Origin: Bacteroidota bacterium
Lineage (GTDB): Bacteria > Bacteroidota > Rhodothermia > Balneolales > Balneolaceae
Assembly (NCBI GenBank): GCA_003045995.1
Contig: PZPG01000010.1
Span: 1 to 41,542 of the forward strand
Direction: 5' to 3'
DNA: 41,542 nt
Numbering within the stretch: the first letter of the stretch is position 1; each line of letters begins with the position of its first letter. The position numbers and the translations under genes were made by a program. The notes beneath the pieces were generated by a model. The model had not been told where the DNA came from. It saw only the letters and a program-made list of their open reading frames with translations, and ran no database searches. Shown here piece by piece: positions 8,498-17,213 of the stretch.

Positions 8498-9931
8498 TTA
8501 TCGTAACCCATCCCGAATGATTTTGTGGGGATCCTCAACTTCGCCGGAAATCGGAACGGTTTGTATTTTGAGGGCGATCGGAATGTCAATATTTCCCTGT
8601 TCCCCATGCAGCTGAATTGGTTTGGCTATCTGATGGTGAACCCTTTCCATCCACTCTTCTGTTGTATTGGGGTGGTCGGAAAACAGAATGACCGGATAGA
8701 TGTAGTCGCTCCGGAATCCGACATAACCCCGGAATCTGTGCATGGTCGGTGCAAGGATCTCCGCACACTGTTTTTGCAACCAATGAAGCGATTCTAGTCT
8801 TAGCCTTGTCTGTAGTTCGCGAATGTTTTCGAGTGTAGCTACTGCAAATACGGTGTGCTCGTGGTTTGCTCCTTCTCTCTTACGTTGCCATGCCGTGTCG
8901 ATGCTTTTCTCCCACAAATTTGGGATAATACATCCTGGGCCTGCGGTAAATAGCGGTTCACCGGCTTGCCTGCGGTTTCCTGCCTCGATTTTCAAGGACG
9001 CGACTCGTACCAGGTTGGAGAGTTTGTGCTTCATCGATTCCGTAAGCGTTAGCGGATCGGAGTGGTTCACAATAAACGCGCCTTGTATCTGTGAAAAGAT
9101 GGTTAGTGGAAGAAGGTAACTGGCACCATTTGTGTGTTTCTCTTTAGAGGAGAGTATTTTCGGGTTTTGATTGAAATGGATGGCAAATTGGGGTTCACCA
9201 CGCTCAAGTACCACGGAGGCCATGGAGCGGATCTCTACTTCAAGTCCGCTGAATCCGGTGTGGGGAGCCTTCACATTGTGGAGTACCGAGATCCAGCGTC
9301 CCCCCGTTTTCAGGATCAGATGGATGGACGCTCCATGCATCCAATATTCCATTTCTGCAATTAGATCCACGAGCAGGTCGGCACGGTGCTTGTTGGAATC
9401 GAGGCGATTCAGCGAGGTTTCGTATCGCTCCCACTCCCCTGCAGCTTCCAGGTTGGAGGTTCTCTGAAGATAGTTGTTTAGCAGATTTTTGAAGGTGTTT
9501 TGGTATGCATCAAATAGTTCATCTGTTTTTGCTTCGGTTTCATGCTCGGATTCCAGTACCGTAAGTGCCACGGTTTCCCCCTGATTCAGAAACGGGATGA
9601 TGGTCATGGTCTTTACCTCCACAGTCCCAAGATGGTGAGTGCACTGCTCTTTGGAAATGTCGGTCCCTATGCGAAGCTGACGTACGTGGTTGAGATCTCT
9701 GTAGGGGTTCAGAAAGCTTTCACGAAATGGGATCCTGTCTGGAAACATCACAGAATGAGAGGTGGTTGTGCCTGCTTCCAGTACGAACTGCTCCCGTTCC
9801 CGGTTAACCCAGCAGATATAGACAGACCTGGAGTGCGTTGCATTTCGAAGCATTACAACCTGCTGATGCAGAATCTCTTTAAACTCTCGGACAGCAGCGT
9901 CTTTCTGATCGTATGGAAAGGGTTCTTTCAT
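8498..9931 (-). CDS. GAF-domain protein with degenerate GGDEF-like C-terminus
   Basis: I choose the ATG at 9931, which overlaps the pepF stop as ATGA and gives 477 residues; an upstream in-frame ATG at 9997 would overlap pepF by 70 nt. Residues about 10-130 look like a GAF domain (ATHSRSVYICWVNREREQFVLEAG, later TMTIIPFLNQGETVALTVLE). Residues about 185-335 look like a second GAF (MHGASIHLILKTGGRWISVLHN, later SYLLPLTIFSQIQGAFIVNH). The C-terminal ~100 residues (VFAVATLENIRELQTRLRLESLHW, then GYVGFRSDYIYPVILFSD) have the spacing of a GGDEF fold but no GG(D/E)EF signature, so cyclase activity is unlikely. No membrane segments: a cytoplasmic sensor or scaffold. The domain calls are by eye and moderately sure; its link to PepF and DeoB is only operonic. 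Confidence 0.6.
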   Translation of the reverse strand: MKEPFPYDQKDAAVREFKEILHQQVVMLRNATHSRSVYICWVNREREQFVLEAGTTTSHSVMFPDRIPFRESFLNPYRDLNHVRQLRIGTDISKEQCTHHLGTVEVKTMTIIPFLNQGETVALTVLESEHETEAKTDELFDAYQNTFKNLLNNYLQRTSNLEAAGEWERYETSLNRLDSNKHRADLLVDLIAEMEYWMHGASIHLILKTGGRWISVLHNVKAPHTGFSGLEVEIRSMASVVLERGEPQFAIHFNQNPKILSSKEKHTNGASYLLPLTIFSQIQGAFIVNHSDPLTLTESMKHKLSNLVRVASLKIEAGNRRQAGEPLFTAGPGCIIPNLWEKSIDTAWQRKREGANHEHTVFAVATLENIRELQTRLRLESLHWLQKQCAEILAPTMHRFRGYVGFRSDYIYPVILFSDHPNTTEEWMERVHHQIAKPIQLHGEQGNIDIPIALKIQTVPISGEVEDPHKIIRDGLR

Positions 9932-11736
9932 AACTGATGATGGAGATTTTCCGCTTCTTTGATCATCCCTTCGAACAGTGTTAATCCCTTGTTCCAAAAC
10001 GATTGATCCTGAATATCAACACCCATCTTGCCAATGAGGGTATGGGGCCAGTCGGAGCCTCCGGCACGAAGGAGATTCAGGTAGTTCTCCTCAAACCCTG
10101 CCCTGCCGGACTGATACAGATCGAAAAGAGCCAGAACGAGAAGTTCGCCGAATGCGTAAGCATAAACGTAGCCCGGTGTGTGTAAGAAGTGAGGAATGTA
10201 AGACCACCATCGTCGGTACCCGTCAGTGAGTTCCACGGAGTCGCCATAGAGATCACTCTGCGTAGCGGCCCAGGCCTCATCGAACTGCTCGGTCGTAAGT
10301 TCTCCCTGTTCGCGCCGCAGGGTATGGATGCGGTCTTCAAAGCGATTCATGGAGATCTGCCGAAATACAGTGGCAATGGTATCATCGATTTTTCCGATAA
10401 GCATGGCAAGCTTCTCTTGAGGATCCTGCTGCTGATCGTAGAGGCGACGGAATACCAGCATTTCTCCAAATACAGATGCGGTTTCTGCTGTGGTGAGTGG
10501 AGTGGAGGATTGGAGTTCTCCCTGTTCCGCAGCGAGGTATTGATGAATTCCATGACCCAACTCGTGCGCCAGTGTTTGAACATCCCGAATCCTTCCGTCA
10601 TAGTTCATAAACACATAGGGATGGACGGTCGTGACCGTACTTGCGGAGTACGCACCACCTCTTTTGCCGGGGCGGATCGCTGCATCAATCCATTTTTTTT
10701 CGAAAAACATCGATGCGATATCTCTCATTGTGGGGTGAAATTCTCCGAATGCGTCCAGTACCATCCGCTTCGCATCATGCCAATGGATGACCTGCGTGCT
10801 TTTCTGGACGGGTGCATACCGGTCGTAGTCTTTCATAGTTTCGAGATGCAGCAGCTTTTTCTTGAATCGATAATATCGTTGTACAAGATCATACCTGCTG
10901 GTTACAGCATTTACCAATGACTGTACGGAGGTATCATCGATCTGGTTTGAAAGGTTTCTTGAGGAGATCCAGGTAGGGTAGCCGCGCAATCGGTCTGTGA
11001 TCTGTTTATCCGACAGGATGGTATTGAACACAAACGTGAGGGTTCGGGAGTGATGTCGAAAGGTATCGGTAAGCGAGCGATGTGCCTCTTCGCGGACGAT
11101 TCTGTCCGGATCGTGAAGTCTGGACAGAGCCTGTTGCTCGGTGAGCTTCTCGCCGTTACATTCAAACCGGGCAGCACCCAGCGTTTCATCAAAATACCGG
11201 TTCCATGCGCTGGCTGAAGTAACCGATTTTGCACTCAGCACCTGTTCTGCTTCCTCTGACAGAATATGTTTCTTGTATTGTCTTGATGTGACCAGATAGT
11301 GCCGCCAGGGTTCCAGTTCGACCGCTTCTATCCACTCCTGGGCGGTTTGATCCTCCAGGGCCAGCCACTCGACATCAAAAAATACCAGCTTCTGATGAAG
11401 TTCAGACAGGATCTCTTTCACAGTCTGCAAAAACTGGCCGTATTCGGGGCGCTCCGTATCGGTTGTCCAGAGCAAATGCGCGTAGGATCCCAGTTTTCCC
11501 ATCGCAGAAAGAATGGATTCATATTGCTGCAACATAACCGCGAATCTTGTAGCATTGAGATCTGCGATGTTTCCTTTGCATGCAACTTCAAATGATTCAA
11601 TGTCTGTGCGTAACTGTTGGATATCGGTTTGTACAGAAGGATCGTCTGGTGACGGATACAGATCGCTGAGATCCCAAATGATGGTTTCTGCGCCGTTCGT
11701 TGCTGTGTTCTCTTTTGCTATTTTGCTTGGATTCAT
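9928..11736 (-). CDS. pepF: Oligoendopeptidase F (M3 family zinc metallopeptidase)
   Basis: It cleaves short cytoplasmic peptides. The open frame extends upstream to 12060, but that part has no family similarity and crosses the divergent kgd start. I therefore start at the ATG at 11736 (MNPSKIAKEN), leading into WDLSDLYPSPDDPSV, the usual PepF opening, for 602 residues. The zinc site is HELGHGIHQYL at about residue 390 with the downstream glutamate in TAETASVFGEMLVF. The N-terminal helical domain includes LGSYAHLLWTTDTE; the C-terminal part has YGDSVELTDGYRRWWSYIPHF and HTPGYVYAYAFGELL, both typical. It heads the pepF-GAF-deoB operon and is divergent from kgd. Confidence 0.93.
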   Translation of the reverse strand: MNPSKIAKENTATNGAETIIWDLSDLYPSPDDPSVQTDIQQLRTDIESFEVACKGNIADLNATRFAVMLQQYESILSAMGKLGSYAHLLWTTDTERPEYGQFLQTVKEILSELHQKLVFFDVEWLALEDQTAQEWIEAVELEPWRHYLVTSRQYKKHILSEEAEQVLSAKSVTSASAWNRYFDETLGAARFECNGEKLTEQQALSRLHDPDRIVREEAHRSLTDTFRHHSRTLTFVFNTILSDKQITDRLRGYPTWISSRNLSNQIDDTSVQSLVNAVTSRYDLVQRYYRFKKKLLHLETMKDYDRYAPVQKSTQVIHWHDAKRMVLDAFGEFHPTMRDIASMFFEKKWIDAAIRPGKRGGAYSASTVTTVHPYVFMNYDGRIRDVQTLAHELGHGIHQYLAAEQGELQSSTPLTTAETASVFGEMLVFRRLYDQQQDPQEKLAMLIGKIDDTIATVFRQISMNRFEDRIHTLRREQGELTTEQFDEAWAATQSDLYGDSVELTDGYRRWWSYIPHFLHTPGYVYAYAFGELLVLALFDLYQSGRAGFEENYLNLLRAGGSDWPHTLIGKMGVDIQDQSFWNKGLTLFEGMIKEAENLHHQL

Positions 11737-12028
11737 GTCTGCCAAAGAAAGTTTTTTACCTCGGTTTTGCCTACTCAGTGGAGCGTTAGGAATATACGAA
11801 AAGTGTAGGGAAAGTGTTTGTAGTATGCTCGAAATGTGCACGTGTTGAACGAGCGGAAACGGAAATAAGAGCTGCGTTATGAAGTGATTTGAAATCGTTT
11901 TTTTCTGAAAATTTGGGTAATTTTGTAATTCAGGAGATCGACAGTATTGCTTGCGTAACGGCAGGCATTTTGTCGTGTAAATGTTTTTTTGGAACACATC
12001 CCCATAATTCGCTACAAAATCTACAAAT
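11737..12028. promoter_or_regulatory. Divergent promoter region between pepF and kgd
   Basis: This 292-bp A/T-rich gap must hold promoters for both genes. On the plus strand TAATTTTG at 11918-11925 fits the Bacteroidota -7 box TAnnTTTG, about 104 nt before the kgd start. The best upstream TTTG (11888-11891) is 26 nt away rather than 19-21, so the match is partial. No clear operator was seen. Confidence 0.35.
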
Positions 12029-15000
12029 TTGAAATCATTAGAAGCTGTTTTTGGCCCCAATTTTCCGTTGGTAGAAGAACTTTACAATCAGTACAAAACC
12101 GATCCGGGATCGGTACCCCTGTACTGGAGAAACTATTTTGATGATCTGGAAGGAATTACGCCTGCTCCGGATTCCGGGAAACAAGTAGGCGGACAAACCA
12201 CCCTGCCTGCTGAATCACGCCCCCCCGCTACCGCAGCAGAAGTTGAAAAGGCGGTTACTACCAAAGAGATTCCGATTCCAGACTCGGCCGAACTGCAAAA
12301 GATCAAAGGAGTAGCTTCTAAGATAGCCGAAAATATGGACGAGAGTGTCGAAGTTCCCACAGCAACCTCGTTGCGAGTGCTTCCCATGAAAATGCTTTCG
12401 GAAGACAGGACTCTCATCAACAATTACCTTGTTAAGCATGGTCAGCCGAAAGCGTCCTTTACGCACTTTATCGCATGGGCTGTAATTCAGGCGCTTAAAG
12501 AGTATCCAAATCTGAATACTTTCTATGCTAAAAAGGGGAAAACACACTATCGCGTTGTACCGGAGCATATCAACCTAGGAATTGCTGTTGATGTAGAGGG
12601 CAAAAACGGAGAACGAAATCTGGTGGTTCCGAATATTAAGGCTGTCGACACGATGGACTTTAAAGAGTTTCTTCATGCCTATGCGGATATCGTGCGTAAA
12701 GCCAGAACCGGGACGCTTGCCATTGAAGATTTCCAGGAGACCACCATCAGTGTTACCAATCCCGGTACGATTGGCACAATCTCCTCGGTACCCCGATTGA
12801 TGAAGGGGCAGGGTGCTATTATTGCTACAGGGGCGATTAACTATCCTGCAGAGTTTCAGTCGATGTCGCAAGAGGTTCTGAATCATCTTGGTGTGAGTAA
12901 GGTGATGTCGATGACTTGTACCTACGATCACAGGATTATACAGGGTGCTGAGTCGGGTTCATTTCTGCAAAAAATTGGGGCTCTGCTCAATGGGGAGGAG
13001 GACTTTTTCGACTCCATTTTTAAGGATCTGGCTATTCCGTACGAGCCTCTGCCATTTGGGGATGATAAGTTTACAGGGCTGTTTGGAGGCAATGGTACTT
13101 CCCTGGAAAGTGATAAAAGAGCGATTTCGGTTTGGCGACTCATTAATATGTACCGAATGAGAGGGCATGTATTAGCAGATCTGGATCCGTTACAGAATAA
13201 ACCGGGTCACAGTCCCGAATTGGATCTGGAGTATTACGGACTAACCCTCTGGGATCTGGATCGAGAATTTTTTTGTGACGGACTGGGCGGTTATACGACG
13301 GCAAAACTACGCGATATTCTCGCTTTGCTTCGGGAAACGTATTGCGGAAAGATTGGGGCTGAATATATGCATCTGCTGGATCTGGATGAGCGAAAGTGGC
13401 TTCGAGAGTATATGGAAAGCACCACCAATAAACCCAATCTGGAGAAGCAGGATAAACAAGCGATTCTGCACAAGTTAAACCAGGCGATGGCGTTCGAGCA
13501 GTTTCTGCACAAAAAGTATATCGGGCACAAACGATTTTCACTGGAAGGCGCCGATACGCTTATCCCGATAATGCACTTTTTGATGATGAGAGCCGGGGAA
13601 ACCGGTGTTGAAAAGTTCTATCTGGGTATGGCGCACAGAGGCCGTCTCAACATTCTGGTGAATGTGATGAACAAACCCTATCACAAGGTATTTGCAGACT
13701 TTGAGGGAAACATTGATCCCGATACGATTCAAGGGTCTGGTGACGTGAAGTATCATTTGGGTTCATCAGGCTATTACGATACCGACAGTGGCCAGACCAT
13801 TCAGCTGGAACTTCTTCCAAACCCGAGCCATCTGGAGTCTGTGAATCCTGTTGTGGAGGGCGCTGTACGGTCTCATCAGGATCGTGTTTTGGCCGAAGAT
13901 CCTGATGCCACGAAGAAAATTGCGCCCATTTTGATTCATGGGGATGCTGCCTTTGCAGGCCAGGGGGTCGTTGCGGAGACCCTAAACATGTCGCAGCTTC
14001 GCGGGTACGACACCGGAGGAACGATTCACATCATCATCAACAATCAAATTGGTTTTACGACACTTCCAAATGATGCGCGATCGACGGAGTACGCATCTGA
14101 CATCGCGAAGATGATTCTGGCACCGATCTTCCACGTCAATGGTGATAACCCTGAAGAAGCGGTGCACACCATTCAGATGGCTCTGGATTACCGGCAAAAA
14201 TTCGGGAAGGATGTGGTGATTGATCTGATTTGCTTCCGAAAACATGGCCACAATGAGGGAGATGAGCCCGGATTTACGCAGCCAGGCATGTATAAGGACA
14301 TTGAAACGCACGAGACGGTTCGGGATATCTATATGAAGGAACTTCTGAGAAAGAAGGAGTTCACGGAGGAGGAAGTACAGGAAATTTTTGACGAATTCGA
14401 AGAACTGTTGCAACAAGCCTTTGAGGATGCTAAAAACTCGCCGGCATTGGAAGTGACCAACAAAATGATGGACAGGACTGAGAAAGTCCAAAAAGAGTGG
14501 GCAACCTATCCGGATACAACCTACCCTCTTGAGGATCTGCAGGAGATTGCTGTAAAACTAAATACGGTTCCTGCAGGATTTGATGCAAATCCAAAGTTAC
14601 TACGACAGCTTGCCAAACGAGCTGAGATTGTTCAGAAAAATGAAAAAAAGATCGATTGGGGCTTTGCAGAAGCGTTGGCGCTCGGATCCCTTCTAAAGAG
14701 CGGGGTTACGGTACGGCTCACAGGACAGGATGCAGAGCGGGGTACTTTTAGTCATCGTCATGCTGTGTTGCACGGAACCGAGACCGAGCATTCCTTTATT
14801 CCACTCAATCATCTTTCGGATAATCAGGCAACGTTTTATCCATACAATAGTCATTTGAGTGAATTCGCAGCACTCGGTTTTGAGTTTGGCTATAGTGCTA
14901 CAAATCCCGATGCACTTGTGATCTGGGAGGCTCAGTTTGGAGACTTTGCAAACGGAGCTCAGGTGATCATCGACCAGTATATATCCTCTTCGGAGGCCAA

Positions 15001-15691
15001 ATGGGGGCAACGCTCTCCTCTTGTGATGACCCTTCCACATGGGTATGAAGGACAGGGACCTGAACACTCTTCCGCTCGGCTGGAGCGTTTTCTGCAGCTT
15101 TGTGCCGAAGATAACATGCAGGTGATGAATCTCACCTCACCTGCTCAGTATTATCATGCTCTTCGAAAGCAAGCACTTCAGACAAAGAAAAAACCGATGA
15201 TCGTGATGTCTCCAAAAAGTTTACTCCGTCATCCTCTGGCCGTCTGTTCTGCAGAGGAGCTTTCTCAGGGAGTATTTCAACCATTTTTGAAGGATCCTGT
15301 TGTAGACGATCCTGCCAAAATCACTCGCTTGGTTATCTGTTCCGGCAAGGTGTATTACGATCTCTTAAAAACGAAAAGCGATCGTGAGAAAAACGGGGAG
15401 GCCTTGGACCACATCGCCATTGCCCGTCTGGAACAGTTATATCCCTTCCCTAACAGGGATATAAAGGCTGTTTTACAAAGCTATAAGGGTTTGAAACAGG
15501 TTGTTTGGTGTCAGGAAGAGCCAAAAAATATGGGAGGTTGGAGTTTCGTCTTCCCGCGCCTGAGCAGTCTTTTGAAAAAGACGTTGCTATTGGAATATGC
15601 CGGGCGTCAGGCGTCTGCATCACCTGCCACTGGACAGAAAAAGATTCATGAAGCGGAACAGAGCCGGTTGCTCGACGAAGCACTAGGATAG
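12029..15691 (+). CDS. kgd: Multifunctional 2-oxoglutarate dehydrogenase/decarboxylase, E2-E1 fusion (KGD/OdhA type)
   Basis: The protein has 1220 residues with the order of mycobacterial KGD and corynebacterial OdhA. Residues 1-45 are the E1 N-terminal helix (FGPNFPLVEELYNQY). About 46-90 is an Ala/Pro/Glu linker. About 100-330 is the acyltransferase core of E2, with catalytic His301 in TYDHRIIQGAESG. From about 350 to the end is thiamine-diphosphate-dependent E1, with AHRGRLNILVNV, ILIHGDAAFAGQG, the FRKHGHNEGDEP motif near residue 739, and HLSDNQATFYPYNSHLSEFA. No lipoyl domain is present, so lipoyl groups must come from another protein. The TTG at 12029 is the only plausible start: a stop lies seven codons upstream and no ATG occurs before the conserved N-terminus. 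No strong ribosome binding site precedes it. It feeds the TCA cycle at 2-oxoglutarate. Confidence 0.94.
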   Translation: MKSLEAVFGPNFPLVEELYNQYKTDPGSVPLYWRNYFDDLEGITPAPDSGKQVGGQTTLPAESRPPATAAEVEKAVTTKEIPIPDSAELQKIKGVASKIAENMDESVEVPTATSLRVLPMKMLSEDRTLINNYLVKHGQPKASFTHFIAWAVIQALKEYPNLNTFYAKKGKTHYRVVPEHINLGIAVDVEGKNGERNLVVPNIKAVDTMDFKEFLHAYADIVRKARTGTLAIEDFQETTISVTNPGTIGTISSVPRLMKGQGAIIATGAINYPAEFQSMSQEVLNHLGVSKVMSMTCTYDHRIIQGAESGSFLQKIGALLNGEEDFFDSIFKDLAIPYEPLPFGDDKFTGLFGGNGTSLESDKRAISVWRLINMYRMRGHVLADLDPLQNKPGHSPELDLEYYGLTLWDLDREFFCDGLGGYTTAKLRDILALLRETYCGKIGAEYMHLLDLDERKWLREYMESTTNKPNLEKQDKQAILHKLNQAMAFEQFLHKKYIGHKRFSLEGADTLIPIMHFLMMRAGETGVEKFYLGMAHRGRLNILVNVMNKPYHKVFADFEGNIDPDTIQGSGDVKYHLGSSGYYDTDSGQTIQLELLPNPSHLESVNPVVEGAVRSHQDRVLAEDPDATKKIAPILIHGDAAFAGQGVVAETLNMSQLRGYDTGGTIHIIINNQIGFTTLPNDARSTEYASDIAKMILAPIFHVNGDNPEEAVHTIQMALDYRQKFGKDVVIDLICFRKHGHNEGDEPGFTQPGMYKDIETHETVRDIYMKELLRKKEFTEEEVQEIFDEFEELLQQAFEDAKNSPALEVTNKMMDRTEKVQKEWATYPDTTYPLEDLQEIAVKLNTVPAGFDANPKLLRQLAKRAEIVQKNEKKIDWGFAEALALGSLLKSGVTVRLTGQDAERGTFSHRHAVLHGTETEHSFIPLNHLSDNQATFYPYNSHLSEFAALGFEFGYSATNPDALVIWEAQFGDFANGAQVIIDQYISSSEAKWGQRSPLVMTLPHGYEGQGPEHSSARLERFLQLCAEDNMQVMNLTSPAQYYHALRKQALQTKKKPMIVMSPKSLLRHPLAVCSAEELSQGVFQPFLKDPVVDDPAKITRLVICSGKVYYDLLKTKSDREKNGEALDHIAIARLEQLYPFPNRDIKAVLQSYKGLKQVVWCQEEPKNMGGWSFVFPRLSSLLKKTLLLEYAGRQASASPATGQKKIHEAEQSRLLDEALG

Positions 15692-15721
15692 CGGAGCTAA
15701 CGTTTTGGTAGAACTCAGTGT

Positions 15722-15753
15722 GAGGTGTAAAAAATCTTTATTTTGTACGCCTC
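15722..15753. terminator. Bidirectional terminator between kgd and folE2
   Basis: GAGGTGTAAAA pairs with TTTTGTACGCCTC, with one G-T wobble and one A-G mismatch, around a short A/T loop. The arms are A-rich then T-rich, so a T-run follows the stem in both directions. It sits in the 74-nt gap between two convergent genes. Confidence 0.65.
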
Positions 15754-15765
15754 GCCACCACCTCG

Positions 15766-16665
15766 CTAGCGAAGACCACCGGGAATCCCTTTGCAGATGC
15801 GGCTTACAGCATCATGGCTATGCAGACTTTCGAGGTGTGCGCATCGAACAACAAAATCGTGAATAGCAGGAATGTCGTTCAGTTCTTCGTAAAGTAATCT
15901 GGCCGCATCTTCTACAAATTTTTGGTAGGCACCATTCATCTCAGCAAATGCCTGTTCATCCTCCCGCTTCACCATCACTTGAGTTTCCGTTTGAAGGGCA
16001 GATCTTGCCGCCATAATCAGATCATCCGGTAACATAGCATCTCTCATCTCAATTGTAATATTGGCGATGCTACGTTGGCTATGCGGGATTGCTGCAACTT
16101 CACGTGTTTCTCTTGCATGTTCCGATAGCTCAAAGGAACATGGGCACGCACTGCTGTAGACAAATTCCAAATGCATCAAACTACGGAATTGTCCCTCTTC
16201 ATCTAAAATTCCCTCGTACGAAATTTCGTAATATTGATATCCCTCAAGACTGGATCGAAGGCTTTTCTTGAGTAGAGGATAGTTGAATGTTAGTTTCAGA
16301 AATGCAGAGCGACATTCAAGATCTTCTCGGTATGACTGCAGAATCTCCCTGAGTTTGGCAGGATAGAAGATCTCATCACGATACTCGTAAAAGGTTCTCA
16401 TGATCCTGCTCATGTTGATCCCTTTTTTGCCGGCATCCAGCCCAACATACCCGTCTACCGATGTCTCTAGCGTACGTAGATCGCCTTGGGGTGTAGGATA
16501 TTTGAGGGGTAGTCGAAAGTTAGAAATCCCTACCTGCTGAATAGGTACGTTAGCACCCTCAATGAGGGATGCAGGTCCATTTTGAAGATCCGGCAGGCTC
16601 TCTTTATATGCCGGGGTGACCGTAAAGGACGGATCGTAAAATCGTTTAATGCTTGTCTGTATCAT
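15766..16665 (-). CDS. folE2: GTP cyclohydrolase FolE2 (type IB)
   Basis: It converts GTP to 7,8-dihydroneopterin triphosphate, the first step of folate and other pterin synthesis, using metals other than zinc when needed. It has 299 residues, the usual FolE2 length. Visible family motifs: [20 protein letters not shown] and [10 protein letters not shown] near the start, [19 protein letters not shown] around residue 80, the metal-binding [13 protein letters not shown] near residue 175, and the C-terminal [17 protein letters not shown]. FolE2 replaces zinc-dependent FolE in many bacteria. It is 30 nt downstream of a pterin synthase gene on the same strand, so the pair makes a pterin from GTP. 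No strong Shine-Dalgarno; the ATG at 16665 is the only good start. Confidence 0.93.
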   Translation of the reverse strand: MIQTSIKRFYDPSFTVTPAYKESLPDLQNGPASLIEGANVPIQQVGISNFRLPLKYPTPQGDLRTLETSVDGYVGLDAGKKGINMSRIMRTFYEYRDEIFYPAKLREILQSYREDLECRSAFLKLTFNYPLLKKSLRSSLEGYQYYEISYEGILDEEGQFRSLMHLEFVYSSACPCSFELSEHARETREVAAIPHSQRSIANITIEMRDAMLPDDLIMAARSALQTETQVMVKREDEQAFAEMNGAYQKFVEDAARLLYEELNDIPAIHDFVVRCAHLESLHSHDAVSRICKGIPGGLR

Positions 16666-16695
16666 AGGTTTAAAAAAAATCTTTTATGCAGTAAT

Positions 16696-17124
16696 CTACT
16701 TCAAGGCAGATCTGTATTCCGCTATATTGCGATCGGTTTCGTACAGTTTCACTGAGTAAAGTCTCGAGCTTCCAAAAGCTTCCTGGTTAATCTCAGCTTC
16801 TAGCTGTTGAAAAAATACGCGAACCAGGTTTTCGGAGGATGGTATCACACCTTGCAAAAAATCAACCTCCAGATTAAGATTTTTGTGGTCGCATGGGTCC
16901 AAAATCCTTCGTTGGATAATCGATTTGAGAACACCCAGATCGATAACGTATCCAGTCTCCGGATCAGGTTCTCCAGCAACGGTTACCTCGAGTTGATAAT
17001 TATGACCATGCCAGTATGGATTGTTGCACTTTCCAAATTTCTCTTGATTCCATTGCTCCGAGCGATCGGGATTATGGAGCCGGTGTGCAGCGTTAAAGTG
17101 TGCTTTCCTTGTTACGAAGATCAA
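16696..17124 (-). CDS. 6-pyruvoyl-tetrahydropterin synthase / QueD family protein (PTPS-like)
   Basis: The protein has 142 residues and one T-fold domain. Zinc ligands are the His of HFNAAHRL and both His of WHGHNYQL; the catalytic Cys lies in FGKCNNPYWHGHNY. That motif, and DHKNLNLEVDF and VKLYETDRNI, match animal PTPS more closely than E. coli QueD (shorter Cys-to-His spacing). It may therefore make 6-pyruvoyl-tetrahydropterin for a biopterin-type cofactor instead of, or besides, 6-carboxy-tetrahydropterin for queuosine. The frame begins with TTG at 17124, well supported by AAAGGAG six nt upstream. It sits between ftsH and folE2; folE2 supplies its substrate. Substrate choice is inference. 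Confidence 0.88.
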   Translation of the reverse strand: MIFVTRKAHFNAAHRLHNPDRSEQWNQEKFGKCNNPYWHGHNYQLEVTVAGEPDPETGYVIDLGVLKSIIQRRILDPCDHKNLNLEVDFLQGVIPSSENLVRVFFQQLEAEINQEAFGSSRLYSVKLYETDRNIAEYRSALK

Positions 17125-17213
17125 AAGTTGCTCCTTTGCTAAGCGTGGTTACAAACTTCTTATAGTAACAAGAAGAAACACGAATCTGTTCCCAACATAC
17201 GAGTACTGCAACG

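Noticed and set aside
10189-10920. Plus-strand open frame of 243 codons
   Set aside because: Antisense to the well-conserved pepF; no ribosome site or recognisable motif.
11737-12060. N-terminal extension of PepF by 108 residues
   Set aside because: The extension has no resemblance to M3 peptidases, crosses the divergent kgd start, and a standard PepF opening begins at 11736.
15692-15765. Possible tRNA in the 74-nt gap after kgd
   Set aside because: No cloverleaf or T-loop consensus; the sequence folds as a terminator.
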